A stretch of DNA of 64,000 nucleotides, taken from assembly GCA_022393335.1 (NCBI GenBank), contig JAJEKB010021111.1, forward strand, positions 1-64,000, given 5' to 3'. The translations under genes and the position numbers were made by a program. The notes under the pieces are model-generated. The model was not told the origin of the DNA. It worked only from the letters and a program-made list of their open reading frames with translations, and did not search any database. Numbering within the stretch: position 1 is the stretch's first letter; each line of letters begins with the position of its first letter. Below are positions 36,325 to 48,699 of the stretch, piece by piece. The stretch comes from Macrotrachela quadricornifera (Eukaryota; Rotifera; Eurotatoria; Philodinida; Philodinidae).

Positions 36325-36415
36325 AATAGTCACAATTGCATCTGATATCAAAAATCTAAAACTAATATTTCAAATAATGAGAAAGATTTACTTAATGAAG
36401 ATAAACAGTACTCAT

Positions 36416-36433
36416 CTCTCTCTCTCTCTCTCT
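36416..36433. repeat. (CT)n microsatellite
   Basis: Nine CT units lie between the CD225-like gene and upstream sequence. Confidence 0.9.
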
Positions 36434-36752
36434 AGAAGAATGAGTTGAAAATTAATTTCGAAAAGTTGAACACTAGAGCAATTAATCTGATATCGATTGG
36501 CTTCGTTTGTTTTTTTCTCTGACTATTCTTGCTCGATATGTATATGAATGGCATGTCAGACAATGTGAAACAGAGGTCTCCATACGCAACATTCTTTTTT
36601 TTATTATTGCGAACTATGATTATTTGTTTGATACATATTTCTCTTACTAAGCCTTCGAAGGTGAATTGAGCCAAAACAGCAAATACTCCTGAAGCACAGC
36701 TAAGAGAGCACCAAATAATCCAACTAACCAATAACTAGGTCGTGCATCCATT

Positions 36753-37715
36753 TTTATTGTTCACAAATTCCTATTAAATTAGTTGTATATGAATGGTTTT
36801 GAAAAAGTTTCGGTCGATGTTTTTCTCTATAGAGTTGATGGAGATCACGTATTCGCCAAAGGAAGAGGAATAACAGCGATTAGAACAAACAAATGTATGG
36901 ATAATTTGAATGCAAATTTCCATCCACATCTTGCATGTTCGCTCATCAAACAAGCATATTAATCGCAATAAATACAAATAAAATTCTCTGTGTGTATTTG
37001 ATACATTTTGCGGAATTGTTATTTTTTCATACTATATTGTATTTTCTTGTCGAGAAGAGAGTAATACTGGTTTTTTTTTCAGCCGATTCATCAGTAATGT
37101 CATCAAATTTTAAGTTGAGAGATACGAGATATACAAAGCAAATATATACACAAGAGTGAATGAGGAGAATGGGACGCATCTTATAATAATGTACTTTTCG
37201 TTCGTCGATAAATCATTATCCAAACGCACTTTTGGGACGTGGAGTTTGTTTCTTTCCGCACAGTAGAAGTAAAAGAAAGTTAAAGCAGAAATCCTATTCT
37301 ATTATGAACATAAATATCTTCTGTAATGATCGACAGAACTTTTCCCGTCGAGTATTAAGTATCTTGAGCTCAACCTGACATTCTTTCGTTTTCTATCTCT
37401 TTACATCTAGATTTTTGTATGAATTTGTGCATATTGAATTTTATTAATTTAAACTTATGAAATAAAATAAAAGTAATATTAATTGAACTTCTCGTAGTGT
37501 AATTTTCACGAAGCGAAGCATTGACAAAATAGATTTAAAAACGAATCGCAGATCTCTGATACAACCTTTTTTGATCGAGCATATGTTTACTCAATTAGAA
37601 ACTGAATAGAATCAATATTGTTTTCAAAGTAAGATCCCATGCGTAATAAAATATATGCTCGATCAAAAGTAATTGAACAGTTGAAAGCTAGTTCTTTTGC
37701 AAGTCCTGATGACAA
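36753..37715. other. Intergenic
   Basis: No supportable gene; short frames at 36774-37159 overlap on opposite strands. CTCGATCAAAAGTAATTG near 37659 and TTTTTTGATCGAGCATATG near 37567 form a loose inverted pair. Confidence 0.4.
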
Positions 37716-38945
37716 CTAATATTGAATAGTTGGTATTTGTGAAACTATATTTGTCTGTCGTCGTCGTCGTCGTCGTCTAATAATCCATGCTATAAAATTT
37801 ACCAATTGTGGCACAATCAATTTTAAGACAGTTAGTAAACCACCAATTAATCCAAACGATATAGTCACAATAACAATTGCACTATTCCTTGTAGTATAAG
37901 TATATGTACATTGTTTTGGTTGACAATGCTTGTAGTAGTTTTCATATGTAATTGATGAAGTCCATTCTTCCATCATTAAATTATTGACAAATTCTTGTAC
38001 AGTTGAAGTGGAAGAATAGTGATTTTGTAATGATAAACGAAGAGGTGTAGCATTCATTGGTGAAGTGTATGTTATAAATGATTGTATTTGATTGATACAT
38101 ATTTCATCATAAAAGCATTCAAGAAACGATTGAAGAAGTGCTTCGACAAGAAAACATCCACAATGGAAGTTTGGTATCTTAAAATTAGAGTCCATCGTAG
38201 AATTAGTTTTGACGACAAATGGTATGATACATTGTGATGAGTATCGACAAGAGCAATTATCGAAACTATTTGCGATAGATCGGTACAAATCGCTCCGGTC
38301 AAAAATAAAGAAGAAAAAGTAATTTAATTGAGAGGTCGATATAATCTGATTTATTGCCGTTGTGTTTCGTATTAAGGCAAAAGAAAAAAGAAAATTATTG
38401 ATTGTTGATAACATAAATTGCTCAATTAATGGTTGAATACCTAATAAAAATGCGTCTTTTGGTGTAGTAAATGCATTAATATATTCATTGGAATAAAACT
38501 GAATTAAACTATTTGAAATTGTTCGATTAGACATTTCACAAAGTGTATATAATGCTTGAAATATTGAATCATCCAACAAAAGAAAGCCACTTGCATATAA
38601 AGGCTGATATAATGAAATTCTAGCAAGATATAAAATCCATTCTTCTGTTACAAATATGCTGCTACAAACTTGATGTAATGTATAATTAATTTGAAGAAAT
38701 TCTTTGTAAGTGATTAAGATCTTTGTACATGGACATGTGAGTGTTTGAGAATATGTTATATACAATTGTAAATATTGTTCAACTGTTGGATTTTCTTTTT
38801 TAATGGTTATATCAACATTAATTATTGAATTGTACAAAAGAAGAATGGTTAATGAAGAAATCAATAATACGATGAATAATCTTGTCGATATTCGTTCTTT
38901 TCCAAGATCGAATTCATTTGTCGACGGTGGTACAGATGGAAACAA
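37716..38945 (-). CDS. Two-TM membrane protein with cysteine-rich ectodomain (rotifer-type family)
   Basis: A single 409-aa frame. An N-terminal cytosolic segment is followed by a membrane helix at about residues 22-44 (LFIVLLISSLTILLLYNSII). An ectodomain of about 310 residues follows, with paired cysteines (LTCPCTKI, DNCSCRYSSQC, HCGCFLVEALL, LECFYDEIC, HCQPKQC) and many N-x-S/T sites. A second membrane helix (AIVIVTISFGLIGGLLTVLK, then LIVPQLVNFIAW) leads to an Arg-rich run of eight arginines encoded by a CGTCGT-type repeat. The segments CPCTK, FVTEEWI and CTYTYTTRN fit a family I recall as expanded in bdelloids, sometimes linked to NHL proteins, of unknown function. A second copy lies just upstream at 39178-39324, so this is a tandem pair. 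Confidence 0.65.
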   Translation of the reverse strand: MFPSVPPSTNEFDLGKERISTRLFIVLLISSLTILLLYNSIINVDITIKKENPTVEQYLQLYITYSQTLTCPCTKILITYKEFLQINYTLHQVCSSIFVTEEWILYLARISLYQPLYASGFLLLDDSIFQALYTLCEMSNRTISNSLIQFYSNEYINAFTTPKDAFLLGIQPLIEQFMLSTINNFLFSFALIRNTTAINQIISTSQLNYFFFFIFDRSDLYRSIANSFDNCSCRYSSQCIIPFVVKTNSTMDSNFKIPNFHCGCFLVEALLQSFLECFYDEICINQIQSFITYTSPMNATPLRLSLQNHYSSTSTVQEFVNNLMMEEWTSSITYENYYKHCQPKQCTYTYTTRNSAIVIVTISFGLIGGLLTVLKLIVPQLVNFIAWIIRRRRRRRQTNIVSQIPTIQY

Positions 38946-39177
38946 ATTGAAAGTACGAATAAAATTTATGATTTTATTCCAATAATCTGATAATTGTGTA
39001 TTGTTATTTGTTTCTATAATAAATAGAATAACAAATATAAATCTGACTGTATCGGATTCATCGACCTAGGATTGTCAATCTGAATTTTTCCCTCATCTCT
39101 CGGCGGAAAACTTTTGAATATATCGATAAATCATATATTTTAGAAACTGTCATCTTTTTAGTAAAAAAATAATCATC

Positions 39178-39324
39178 TCAAAGAATAGAATCGTCATGAA
39201 TCAATAACTGTTTGTTTTTCTTACCAGATTCTACTACTGGTATTTGTTTTTGTCGTCGTTGTCGTAGTTTGTTTCTTATAAACTTAACCAATATTGGTAT
39301 AATCAATTTGAGAACTGTTATCAA
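39178..39324 (-). CDS. Second copy of the two-TM family, C-terminus only (cut by gap)
   Basis: From the N-gap the minus-strand frame reads LITVLKLIIPILVKFIRNKL and RQRRQKQIPVVES, ending TGA at 39178. This aligns with LLTVLKLIVPQLVNFIAW and the basic tail of the neighbouring 409-aa protein. The remainder would be inside the 400-N gap, which is too short for a full-length intronless copy. Either the gap size is nominal or the copy is truncated. Confidence 0.65.
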   Translation of the reverse strand: MITVLKLIIPILVKFIRNKLRQRRQKQIPVVESGKKNKQLLIHDDSIL

Positions 39325-39724
39325 NNNNNNNNNNNNNNNNNNNNNNNNNNNNNNNNNNNNNNNNNNNNNNNNNNNNNNNNNNNNNNNNNNNNNNNNNNNN
39401 NNNNNNNNNNNNNNNNNNNNNNNNNNNNNNNNNNNNNNNNNNNNNNNNNNNNNNNNNNNNNNNNNNNNNNNNNNNNNNNNNNNNNNNNNNNNNNNNNNNN
39501 NNNNNNNNNNNNNNNNNNNNNNNNNNNNNNNNNNNNNNNNNNNNNNNNNNNNNNNNNNNNNNNNNNNNNNNNNNNNNNNNNNNNNNNNNNNNNNNNNNNN
39601 NNNNNNNNNNNNNNNNNNNNNNNNNNNNNNNNNNNNNNNNNNNNNNNNNNNNNNNNNNNNNNNNNNNNNNNNNNNNNNNNNNNNNNNNNNNNNNNNNNNN
39701 NNNNNNNNNNNNNNNNNNNNNNNN
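39325..39724. other. Assembly gap (400 N)
   Basis: Exactly 400 unknown bases separate two oppositely oriented genes, hiding both the 5' part of the minus-strand membrane protein and the 5' part of the NHL receptor. Confidence 0.99.
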
Positions 39725-39726
39725 GG

Positions 39727-42700
39727 AAAAACGAAACATACTACGAGAATCAGCTCGTCGAGCTTTACAAACTGGTATATATCCCATTCAAAACTGAGAG
39801 TCACACTTGGGGACCTTCCCTCGTTAGTTCCAGTCCTTCCACAATCTTCATCAATGACAAAAACTCTATTTCTACTATTAATAAAGACAAACGACAAATG
39901 TTAGTTTGGCATGAAAATAGTATAGATCCAATAATGAATGTTATTAGCGACTTTGAGAATTCATCTTCTCTTTTTGTTACATCGAATGGAGATATTTTTA
40001 TTGATAATGGTGAGAAAAATGGTCAAGTAGAGAAATGGATGGCAAGTTCAAAGCAATATTCGTCGGTTTTAATTGTTTATTCATCATGCAGAAGTCTCTT
40101 TGTCGATCGAAATTATAATTTGTATTGTTCAATGTCCAAGCGTCATCTTGTTGCAAAAAAGAATCTGTATGGTGCTGGCATGACAATGACTGTTGTAGCT
40201 GGAACAGGTTCTACTGGATCTGCTTCAAATCAACTTCATAGTCCTGTTGAGATTATTGTTGATGAAAATTTCGGCTTATATGTAGCAGATTGTGAAAATA
40301 ATCGAGTTCAACTATTTCGATCGGAAAATCTAGATGGAAACACAATTGTCAGCGATAAATCATTAAATTCTAAAATTCGTCTTCATTGTTCAACTGGAAT
40401 TATATACGATGCTGAAAATTATTTATTCATTGTCGATTCAAACAATCATCGCATTTTTCGATCAGGACTCAGTAGTATTCTTTGTATTGTAGGATGTTAT
40501 GGAAGGGATTCTCAATCTATTCAATTGTTTCAATCATCTACGATTAGTTTTGATCGACATGGAAATATGTTTGTTGTCGATACAGGAAATCATCTAATTC
40601 AAAAGTTTGAATATTCAAAAAATTCTTGTGGTGAGTTGAAACAAAATTTCAATAAAAAGAAATTGGTTTTGTTACTACATAGATATGTCATTGATTATTC
40701 AATTGACGTGGTTATTAACACTGACGAATCAAAACCAAATATATTCTCAGAATTGTATGGAAGAGAACTTTTACTATGAAACTTTCCAAATCAATGTTCC
40801 TGAAAGTCGAATTTATACAATGCGAAGTAGTAGTAACATCGACTTATGCGGACTTATCTACGAAAATAGTTTCGATCCACTTAATCCACATGAAAATCTT
40901 CTTGAAGAAAATGATAATAAAGATTCTCATCAGCAACTTAAGTTTGAACTTCCTCTTTATTTGGATACAACATACATCCTAGTTGTAACAACAAAAAGGT
41001 CAAAAGATATCGGCAACATTATGACCAAACTACTCGGTGTGAACAATGTCACTATCAAGAATCTCAGTATGTCTAAATATTGTATTGTTAAATATAAACT
41101 TAATTTGGTTTGCTTATCCATATACGATCAAAAACAAATTATAGATTGAATTATTCTTGGATGTTTCAGCTCTGAAAAACGTCTTATGACGTAATTAAAA
41201 TTGATTATTATTCATTTTCATTAGAGAAGACATTGTTGATTTCAGACAGTTTGAAAACAATTATTAGAAAGAAGATTGAGTCAGAAACTTTATGAACTAC
41301 GATATATATATTCCTTTGTTTATAAATAGGTCTGCCAATGAATATTCAATTCAATGAATCATTAGACTTAACTGTGAATAGTCCATTGTATTATCGAGAT
41401 TGTCAAATACCAAAATGTTATTATGAAAGTTTGGAAATAATTGTCAGTAGAAATGGCTCCTATATTATTTGAATTGTCAGCAAACTTGATACATATGATT
41501 ATATCTACAAAAATGATTTTGATTCACTTCAACCACGTGATAATCTACTTTACGAACATAATGGTAGTTGCAATCAAGGACAATTGAAGTTCTTTGTTGA
41601 TTTAGAGATGAACATTCGATATGTCTTAGTTGCTACAACCTATCGTCCATATACGACGGGAAGTTTTTCTATTTTCATCTCTGGACAAAACAATGTCACT
41701 ATCAATCGATTCAGTCAGTATTTAGATTGTTTTCTTGAATACTATGAAATGTTGTGTTACATTTTAGATCCTCAACATAGTTATTGTATTATCAGTGATC
41801 AATGTAACTTTCATAGTAAAAGTATTGGTTTGACTTTGGATGATATTTTATACGAAGAACTTCGAATAAATACAACATTAAATGATCAATCATTCTCATT
41901 GAAATTAAGTGCTGCTTTAATAATTCTAATGTTTGTTGGAGGATTGATCAACAGTATTTTTTCATTCATTACATCCAAAAATAAAGCTGGTACAACAAGT
42001 GGAATGTGGATTGTATCTTCTTGCATCATCTGTTACCTCTTTACTAACAATCAGTATGTTTGTTGTCAAGTTTTGGTTTGTTGTTCTTACTCATATCAAT
42101 GTTCTGGCTAGACTATCTATTCTTCGAGGAGATTGTGTGTCCACTGAACCCATCCTAAAACTTTTCTTGTATTTGGATGATTGGTTGTGTCGCTGTGGAA
42201 CGAGCGATTCAGGTTCTCAAAGGTGTCAGCTTTGATATAAAGAAAAGTAAACGAAGTGCACAATGGATCATTCTAGTCTTGCCATTCTATATCATGACAA
42301 CTCTCATTCATCAGCCTATCTATCGTTAACTGTTCGCATATAAGTCGACAGTCAATGAAACTGTCAGAAATCTGACATACGTGAACACGACGGATGAAGA
42401 CACGTTTGTGCGATATATCCAGTGTGTTACTCGTTATTCACATTTTGTTCAAGATTACAATACAGTTGTTCTGTTTTTTCATCTCATCGATCCATTTCTG
42501 ATCAATTTACTTTCTGCTTTATGTATTATCTTTGGAGGCGCTCGACGTCGATCGAATACACACACTGATCAAACTCTCATCGAACATGTTCGTAAACAGT
42601 TCAATGAACATAAACAATTGATCATTAGTCCCGTCGTTTTACGTGGTCTATCAATCCATCGTTTGATCATTGCAAGGCTTTCTGCATGTGTGAACACGTC

Positions 42701-42860
42701 AGAAAATTTATGGTTATATCTTAGTGCTTATTTCATCTCCTTCACTCCATCAATTCTTATCTTTATGATCTTTGTGATGCCTTCAAACTTATATATGAAA
42801 ACTTTTAAGGAATCTCTCACTCGATGGCGACGACGAACACATCTAATGAATTTAATTTGA
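39727..42860 (+). pseudogene. NHL-repeat / seven-TM chimeric receptor, decayed
   Basis: The frame is open from the gap edge, upstream of the first Met at 39898. It encodes NHL blades: STIFINDKNSISTINKD, SSSLFVTSNGDIFIDNG, VEIIVDENFGLYVADCENNR, GIIYDAENYLFIVDSNNHR and TISFDRHGNMFVVDTGNH. Two beta-sandwich-like repeats of about 100 aa follow, each ending in a TTYILVVTTK or IRYVLVATTY strand. They are split by a 263-bp phase-1 intron (41067-41329). A TGA at 41470-41472 breaks the second. A seven-helix region begins with LIILMFVGGLINSIFSF, then CGLYLLASSVTSLL and AVERAIQVLKGVSF, and ends near ILIFMIFVMPSNLY. Frameshifts fall near 41990 and 42200, and a TAA near 42328. The intron before the first sandwich repeat does not join in frame with the best donor (40631). 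Predicted role of an intact copy: surface receptor with a propeller ectodomain. Confidence 0.75.
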
Positions 42861-43449
42861 ATTTTTGCTACATAATCCCAGTAACAAATAGAAAACAAAC
42901 CTTGTATTTAATTACTTAATTATTTCGAATCAATGATCGAACTTTGCCTTCGTTCACATTATCGCAAGTGCAACAGCATAAAGAAAACAAAATCTATTGG
43001 TAACATATGAAAGTGTATGACCTGATTAATACATTTTGTCGATGTTACTGATATCACTACACAGAACTTCATGACAAATTTGTTGAATTAATTAACTTCA
43101 TGTGTCGAATATTTTGAAGGATTGATGTTTTTTCATTGCAATAAAACGATACTGGTGTCAGTACAACATCCAAGCTTCTTTTAAATATTCGATGAAATTA
43201 AAAACAAAACATACCAATATGTAAATACCATTTGTAAGCGATGAATTATTAGCATCGCGAGACTTCGTTTCATTTATTATGATTGAGACACAAACTCTGC
43301 ACACTATTTCGAAAGATCACACTTTATTTATGATAGCAAAAACAGTATTCCGTGAAATATTATTGTACTTGAAATCGATATGCGCACTCAATGCTGATTT
43401 AGTTTATGTAAACCGAATCTAATTCGTCCTTAATATTATCTTCGACTAA
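42861..43449. other. Intergenic
   Basis: AT-rich, no gene seen. Confidence 0.45.
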
Positions 43450-44110
43450 GAAATTAATTGAAAAAAAAAGTTTTTTTTCTTTTCTCGATTGTTACAGACA
43501 ATGAACATCGTCTCGGCATCGACATTGAAATATAACTCAAGACTTGGTATTACAACCAAAGTAACAATTTTTTTTCCATTCACCTCCAAGATGGATATAA
43601 ATATTTGAAAAGAAAAATTTTTCTTTTTCTATTCTATGCCGACATAGCTTAAGAAACTAGTATATTGGTCATAATCAAAATCTAATAAAAAATCCAATTT
43701 CATCTATAAAAAATGAGGTTTTTTTCAATAGGAAAGCTTTCTTCCGTTTCAATCTCGAATATGCAATAGAGTTAGCTTGATGATTATAATCAGAATCACA
43801 ATGAAGATACAATACCACCTGTAAGATGAAAATTAGTTTTTTGTAAAGAAAACATTTTCTTTTTCTTTCACATGGAAGTGAATGATGCTAGTGTTTGGTC
43901 ATGATGATTAAAATCCGAATAAGGATTCGATGTAAGCTAAAGGAAAGAATTAATATTTAAAAGAAAATTTTGTCTCTCTTTCATATCGAAATAGACGGTT
44001 GAATAGGCTTGAAGATTATAATCCACATCCAGATGAAACTTCAATGTAAGCATAAGATAAGAACTAGTTTTTTTTCTTCTGTATATCGAAGTGGAGGATG
44101 GAAGACAACG
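43450..44110. repeat. Diverged tandem array, unit about 115-120 bp
   Basis: At least four units recur. Each has an A/T-rich start (GAAAATTTTTCTTTTTCT-like), a TATCGAAATAG-like middle, GATGATTATAATC(C/A)GAATC, a GATGAAACTTCAATGTAAGC-like segment, and AAGATAAGAATTAG. No coding content. Confidence 0.6.
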
Positions 44111-44598
44111 TCCAAGATAATTTTGACTGTCACCAATTTGCTTCGCTCAGTCGGATTTTATAAGATTTTTGAGCATTTTTTTGAATAAACAAGAAAAGAG
44201 GGAGGAGAGCGTCCTTACCGATCCAGTGTTAAAAGCGCTACTATCTATAAAATAATGGTTAATCTAATTAGAGGCCTCTTGCCTTTCAGAAGACTAGATT
44301 TCTGTGGTGGTTATTCATCGCAACATGAACAATTAGTTGCACAAAAATTCTCTTGTTTCTTAAAGAAAATTTTGAAGATGTTCATCCTCCATCTCTAGTA
44401 GTAAAATTTTATATTTGGATAAAACGTATTTGATATTTTCTTTCGGCCGTCTCTATGACAGTAGAGTTTGATCATAGAGTTGTGTCTATATCGTAATATA
44501 ATTGCAAGCTTCTGATCTTTTAGACACACTATTGTGAAATACTATCTTGAAAAGACGCTAAACAATACATCATTATCGACGAACTTATCATCTTCTCA

Positions 44599-45860
44599 AT
44601 GTCGTCATTGGGTAACACACTAGTTTTTGTGCAACAACAAATGATTCGGTATGTCCATTCAACTTATCTGGTTTTTGGTGTGACCGGCTGTTGTTTTAAC
44701 ATCCTACTCTTAAGTCGACGACAGTTTCGTACGATATCTTGTTGCATATGTAAGTTCTTGTAATATACGATTCCATGCGTTCTCACCCTCCTATTTTTAA
44801 TAATAGAAACTGCATTTCTCTATCTTATTTTCCTCCATCATGATTAAAAAATGCTGATTAACGTTTATAGAATCGTAACACATATAAATAGCATCGAACG
44901 GTATTGGAGAGTCACTGCCCCTACTTTTAGTATGTGCTAAAGATCATTACATAGTGTATTTGCTTTTTTGCTATAGATTTTAGACTGGCATCTGTAATGA
45001 TGCTATTCACCCTGTTTTTGTTTGTTATATCGGCTATGTACTCCATTGATCGTGTGGATCCATTCACGACGACTACGATTGCTTGTAAGATTCGCGTCTA
45101 TTTTCTTCAATCCATCAATATGATGTATCGCTGGTGCTTGGTTGCAGCTTGTATTGATCGTTGTACGTCGATATCAACTACTGCATGTCTGAGAAATATT
45201 GCCAAAGTTTCGGTCGCTTATCGTGTTACAGCAATGATCATGATCATCTGGTTGATAGTGCCTATACATATTCTTATCTATTTTGATGTCAAAGATGGTC
45301 GATGTGGGTCTGTATACGATATTCGTTTGACAGTCTATCATAGTATTTATTCACTTCTCGCTGGAAATGTTCTTCCAGTTTCCATAATGATCATTTGTGC
45401 AATCATCATTCGCCATAATCTTGTACTTAAACGTCAACGGCGTCGTCAGATCATTACCAATGAAAGAAACAACAATGAAAATTTAGAGCGTACACGTGAT
45501 CGACAAGTTTTTGCGATGCTTCTTTTTCAAGCAATCGTCTTCTCTTTGACTCAAACACCTTGGATGCTTTATCTATTTTATAGTACTTCGACACTTTATG
45601 TGACGAATAAGTCAGCTGATCGTATAGCTATCGAACGATTTATTAGCTTCTCGGCTGATACGACAATTTATCTTTTCTCTGTTTTGTCATTCTATATATA
45701 CACATTGGCCTCGCATTCATTTCGCGATGAACTGTTGAAACTACTACATTGTCGAACCAGACGTAGATTGATTAATAACACTAATCGCATCGTTCCAATG
45801 TCGACCAATATTCCACTTAGAGAAACGATTAGACAAGTTGATAGACTTGCTGATTCTTAA
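44599..45860 (+). CDS. Rhodopsin-like (class A-like) G-protein-coupled receptor
   Basis: Two exons, 44599-44749 and 44977-45860, join in phase 1 across a 227-bp GT-AG intron (GTAAGT ... CTATAG) to give 344 aa. Helix 1 is YLVFGVTGCCFNILLLSRRQ. Helix 2 follows the junction (ASVMMLFTLFLFVISAMY). Helix 3 starts at a conserved-position Cys (ACKIRVYFLQSINMMYRWCL) and ends IDRC where DRY is usual. The second extracellular loop has a partner Cys (KDGRCG). Helix 5 is VLPVSIMIICAIII and helix 6 MLLFQAIVFSLTQTPWMLYL. Helix 7 (FSADTTIYLFSVLSFYIYTL) lacks NPxxY but leads into a helix-8-like SHSFRDELLKLL. Such FMRFamide-receptor-like GPCRs are expanded in bdelloids. The ligand is unknown. No stops or frameshifts, so apparently intact. 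Confidence 0.8.
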
Positions 45861-46474
45861 TAAAAATCAATTTACAGAAAAGAAAAACTGTCAAATCTGA
45901 GAGTGAAGGCGAAGTGTTGTTTACATAATGAATTGTTTCAAACAACTATTCTACAATTATGTTGCAAAATAAATATCTATGATCACTTAGGTCAGTCCAA
46001 TTACGACACTGCCTATAGTTACCAATAGGCGTATGCTTCTTATTTTCTTTTTGTTATTCGACTTCCATCATCCTCGTATCTCTTTCTTTCTTCTCTTTCA
46101 TATGCTCAGGTATCATTACGGATAGAGTATTCTAAAAACGTTAGTAAATTCAATATGGATAATGATTGATGAAGCATTGAGTGCCGTGCGCTTTTTGATG
46201 TAGAAACAATAATTTTCCTTTTTCATTTGCCACTGAAATCTGCGATTCGTTCAAATTTCACTACAAACAAGTGTCTAGTAAACCTTTTTATAGACAGAAA
46301 GATGACATACGTATTGATACAGAGGTCTAAATGCCTGTGGCTAGAAAAGAGATACGAGTATGATTGAAGCCGAACAATAAAAAGGGAATCATAGCGTCAA
46401 TGTGATGGCCAATAGAGATAGTGTTGCAATCGGTATGTGGTTGTAGCTAAATTCAATGCAATCCATTACTATTG
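45861..46474. other. Intergenic
   Basis: No gene seen. Confidence 0.45.
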
Positions 46475-46479
46475 TTTAA

Positions 46480-46801
46480 GAAGGTGAAATATTTCTCAGA
46501 GCTGTAGGTATCTTTGTTGAACATCGTGGACTTTTTAATCTGACAAAAAAAGCTCTCATCGACTTCATTGATGAAATATTCTATCAAACAGGTAATCTTC
46601 TTCGTTATTAACGAAGAAAAGAATTACATGGGCAAAGTATTGAACGATATCTATACTTAATACATCGATTACTACTTATGTTCTTATTAAAAAGAATGAT
46701 GATCATTGAGTCGGTTAGATTCAATCAATCTCCTTTACCACCTCAAATGATCCTATCGATATTTATTATACTTGGCAGACTACTATTGTATGAAAATGGA
46801 A
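46480..46801 (+). pseudogene. Unidentified degenerate coding region
   Basis: The plus strand reads EGEIFLRAVGIFVEHRGLFN and LTKKALIDFIDEIFYQTGNL to a TAA. After a frame change it reads QSIERYLYLIHRLLLMFLLK and SVRFNQSPLPPQMILSIF. Composition is protein-like, with a possible GTAATC donor between the two parts. No family recognised. Confidence 0.3.
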
Positions 46802-47061
46802 AATTTGATCTCTAACTTCTTTTTGAACATACTCTTTCCAACTCTCATTAATATATCTGACAAATGCCATCGAATTCTCAGTTCTAACAAGTTTTCTCAA
46901 CAAATATCTTTACTATTAGTGGTCATTCATTACGTCTCAGTAGCACAACGGTTGTTAGACAGTTCGATGTAATTTTATTTTATTTCAATTCGATCCACGA
47001 CAAAACATCAAAAAGACAAACAAAATGAAGTACAAGAGATGATGTATTTTTAATAAATATT

Positions 47062-47950
47062 TCATATTGAAGACGATTTACATAATGCGTAAAAAATCCA
47101 TCCTTCCATGTCCTTGAGAAAACAATCAGGTTGATTTTCAGCGTAACGCATAAGGAAGAACAGAGGAACTTTGAGTATGATTGCACAGACCTGAAATGAT
47201 TTACATTCATCGAAAAAACTATTAATGTATCCCACACAATAACTAGAAAAAATGCAAAAAAGAATATATGGAATTGTTGAAGCCTCGATTAACCATCGAC
47301 AAAAATTCATTGATGTTATATATTCATCATTATTCATCAATCCGAATCATTTGTTTGAGAAAGCGAATAAGACATAAACGAATGTTAATATGATTTCTTT
47401 TTTTCAACAGAATCATTCCATTTGCATCTCTTTCGTCTTGCTTATTGAATAATTTCGTTGATAAGACGGCGATAATTGCGAAAACGGGGAGACAATAAAA
47501 TCAAAAGAAAACAAATAAGTAATAAAAAAAATAGATGTTGATAAAAATAAATTGAACGAACAATATAACTATCAAATAAATATACGGATAATGGTGCATA
47601 TGAACAACACTGAAAGGTGTTCTTGATCTGCGATTGATGATAATAGAAAGGTTTTGCTTGTCAACAACATTGATCAAATCTATTAGCGAAATAATTCGAT
47701 TTCTATAAGGTATAGACGATGTACAATTTCTTCTTTTTTAATCTGCAATATCGTCTGACAGAATATATCGTTTTATATATGATGAACATGTTCATCGTCC
47801 GTCGGTTATGCTCAATGTTGTTTCCTTTCCGTCTGTCAAGTAATAGTCTGGCAGTAGTCATCAAACAAGGAATAATAACTCGATTTATTAGTCCAATACT
47901 TTTGATAATAGAGCGGAAAGAAAATGTCCCTTAAAACAATATCAGCTTGT
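47062..47950 (-). pseudogene. Fragments of multi-pass membrane protein(s)
   Basis: Several minus-strand segments look coding but do not join. One at about 47720-47940 reads GLINRVIIPCLMTTARLLLD and RRKGNNIEHNRRTMN, like a cytosolic loop after a helix. One ending in TAA at 47442-47444 reads CCSYAPLSVYLFDSYIVRSI, YFYQHLFFLLLICFLLILL and SPRFRNYRRLINEI. A third (47062-47340) has helices CRWLIEASTIPYILFCIF and VCAIILKVPLFFLMRY. They may be exons of one decayed gene or pieces of relatives. No family is assigned. Confidence 0.35.
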
Positions 47951-48153
47951 TTTTTCTTCACTTTTCAATAACGTTGTTGTATCATTTTTCTAGTTCTTAT
48001 TTCAAAGAAAATTCACCGAAAGTCACCTTCTCTACTAACATATGTATAAGAATTAATCTTGATTAAATGATATACATCTTCAAATAAATTTATTTCAGTG
48101 AAAATATAAGGTGTACAAATTCTGTAATTCGATACGATAAGAATAGATCAAAT

Positions 48154-48692
48154 TTAACTAGGCAAAAGTCCTCTATAAGCTTGATATGTTGCAATAGCGA
48201 GTCCAATAAATATCAAAGAAGAACTATAATGACTTGTAATATTATAATAGGTAGACAATAATAAAAGAATTCACAAATATCTATATCATCACTTAATCGA
48301 TTGAACATCCGTATTTGTATACGTTCAGAAAGTGCTCTGAAGCATTTATCCATAATCATTGCTATTAAATATAATACAAGGAAACCATATGGAAATGCCG
48401 TAATCGAATCGAAACAGACGGTACTGTTTATATTCTGGAGGTATATGATGTAAAAAAAACATATACGATAGATATACTCTTTTTGCAATACATGATTTTT
48501 TATATTTATATCATTTAATATTGGATTTGCTCTTGTTTTGATCGTATTGGTTTTCACCTAGTTCAATAACGTTTTGAAAATTATTACAACAACAATAGGA
48601 AAAAATAAATATATGAAAAAGATCCATCTAATTCCAGTATGAAAGAAATGTAAACGACGTCGTTTGAGGCCGTTTCCGGTGAATAACGGCAT
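48154..48692 (-). pseudogene. Multi-pass membrane protein, frameshifted
   Basis: The ATG near 48692 opens MPLFTGNGLKRRRLHFFHTG and a helix (WIFFIYLFFPIVVVIIF), then meets TAG. The next part (48213-48557) reads ANPILNDINIKNHVLQKEYI, then helices YRICFFYIIYL and ITAFPYGFLVLYLIAMI, then EFFYYCLPIIILQ. A two-base shift lets the last helix continue as SSSLIFIGLAIATYQAYRG and end at TAA 48154-48156. At least three membrane helices are therefore encoded, in two or three frames. Unknown family. Confidence 0.4.
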
Positions 48693-48699
48693 GTTATAA

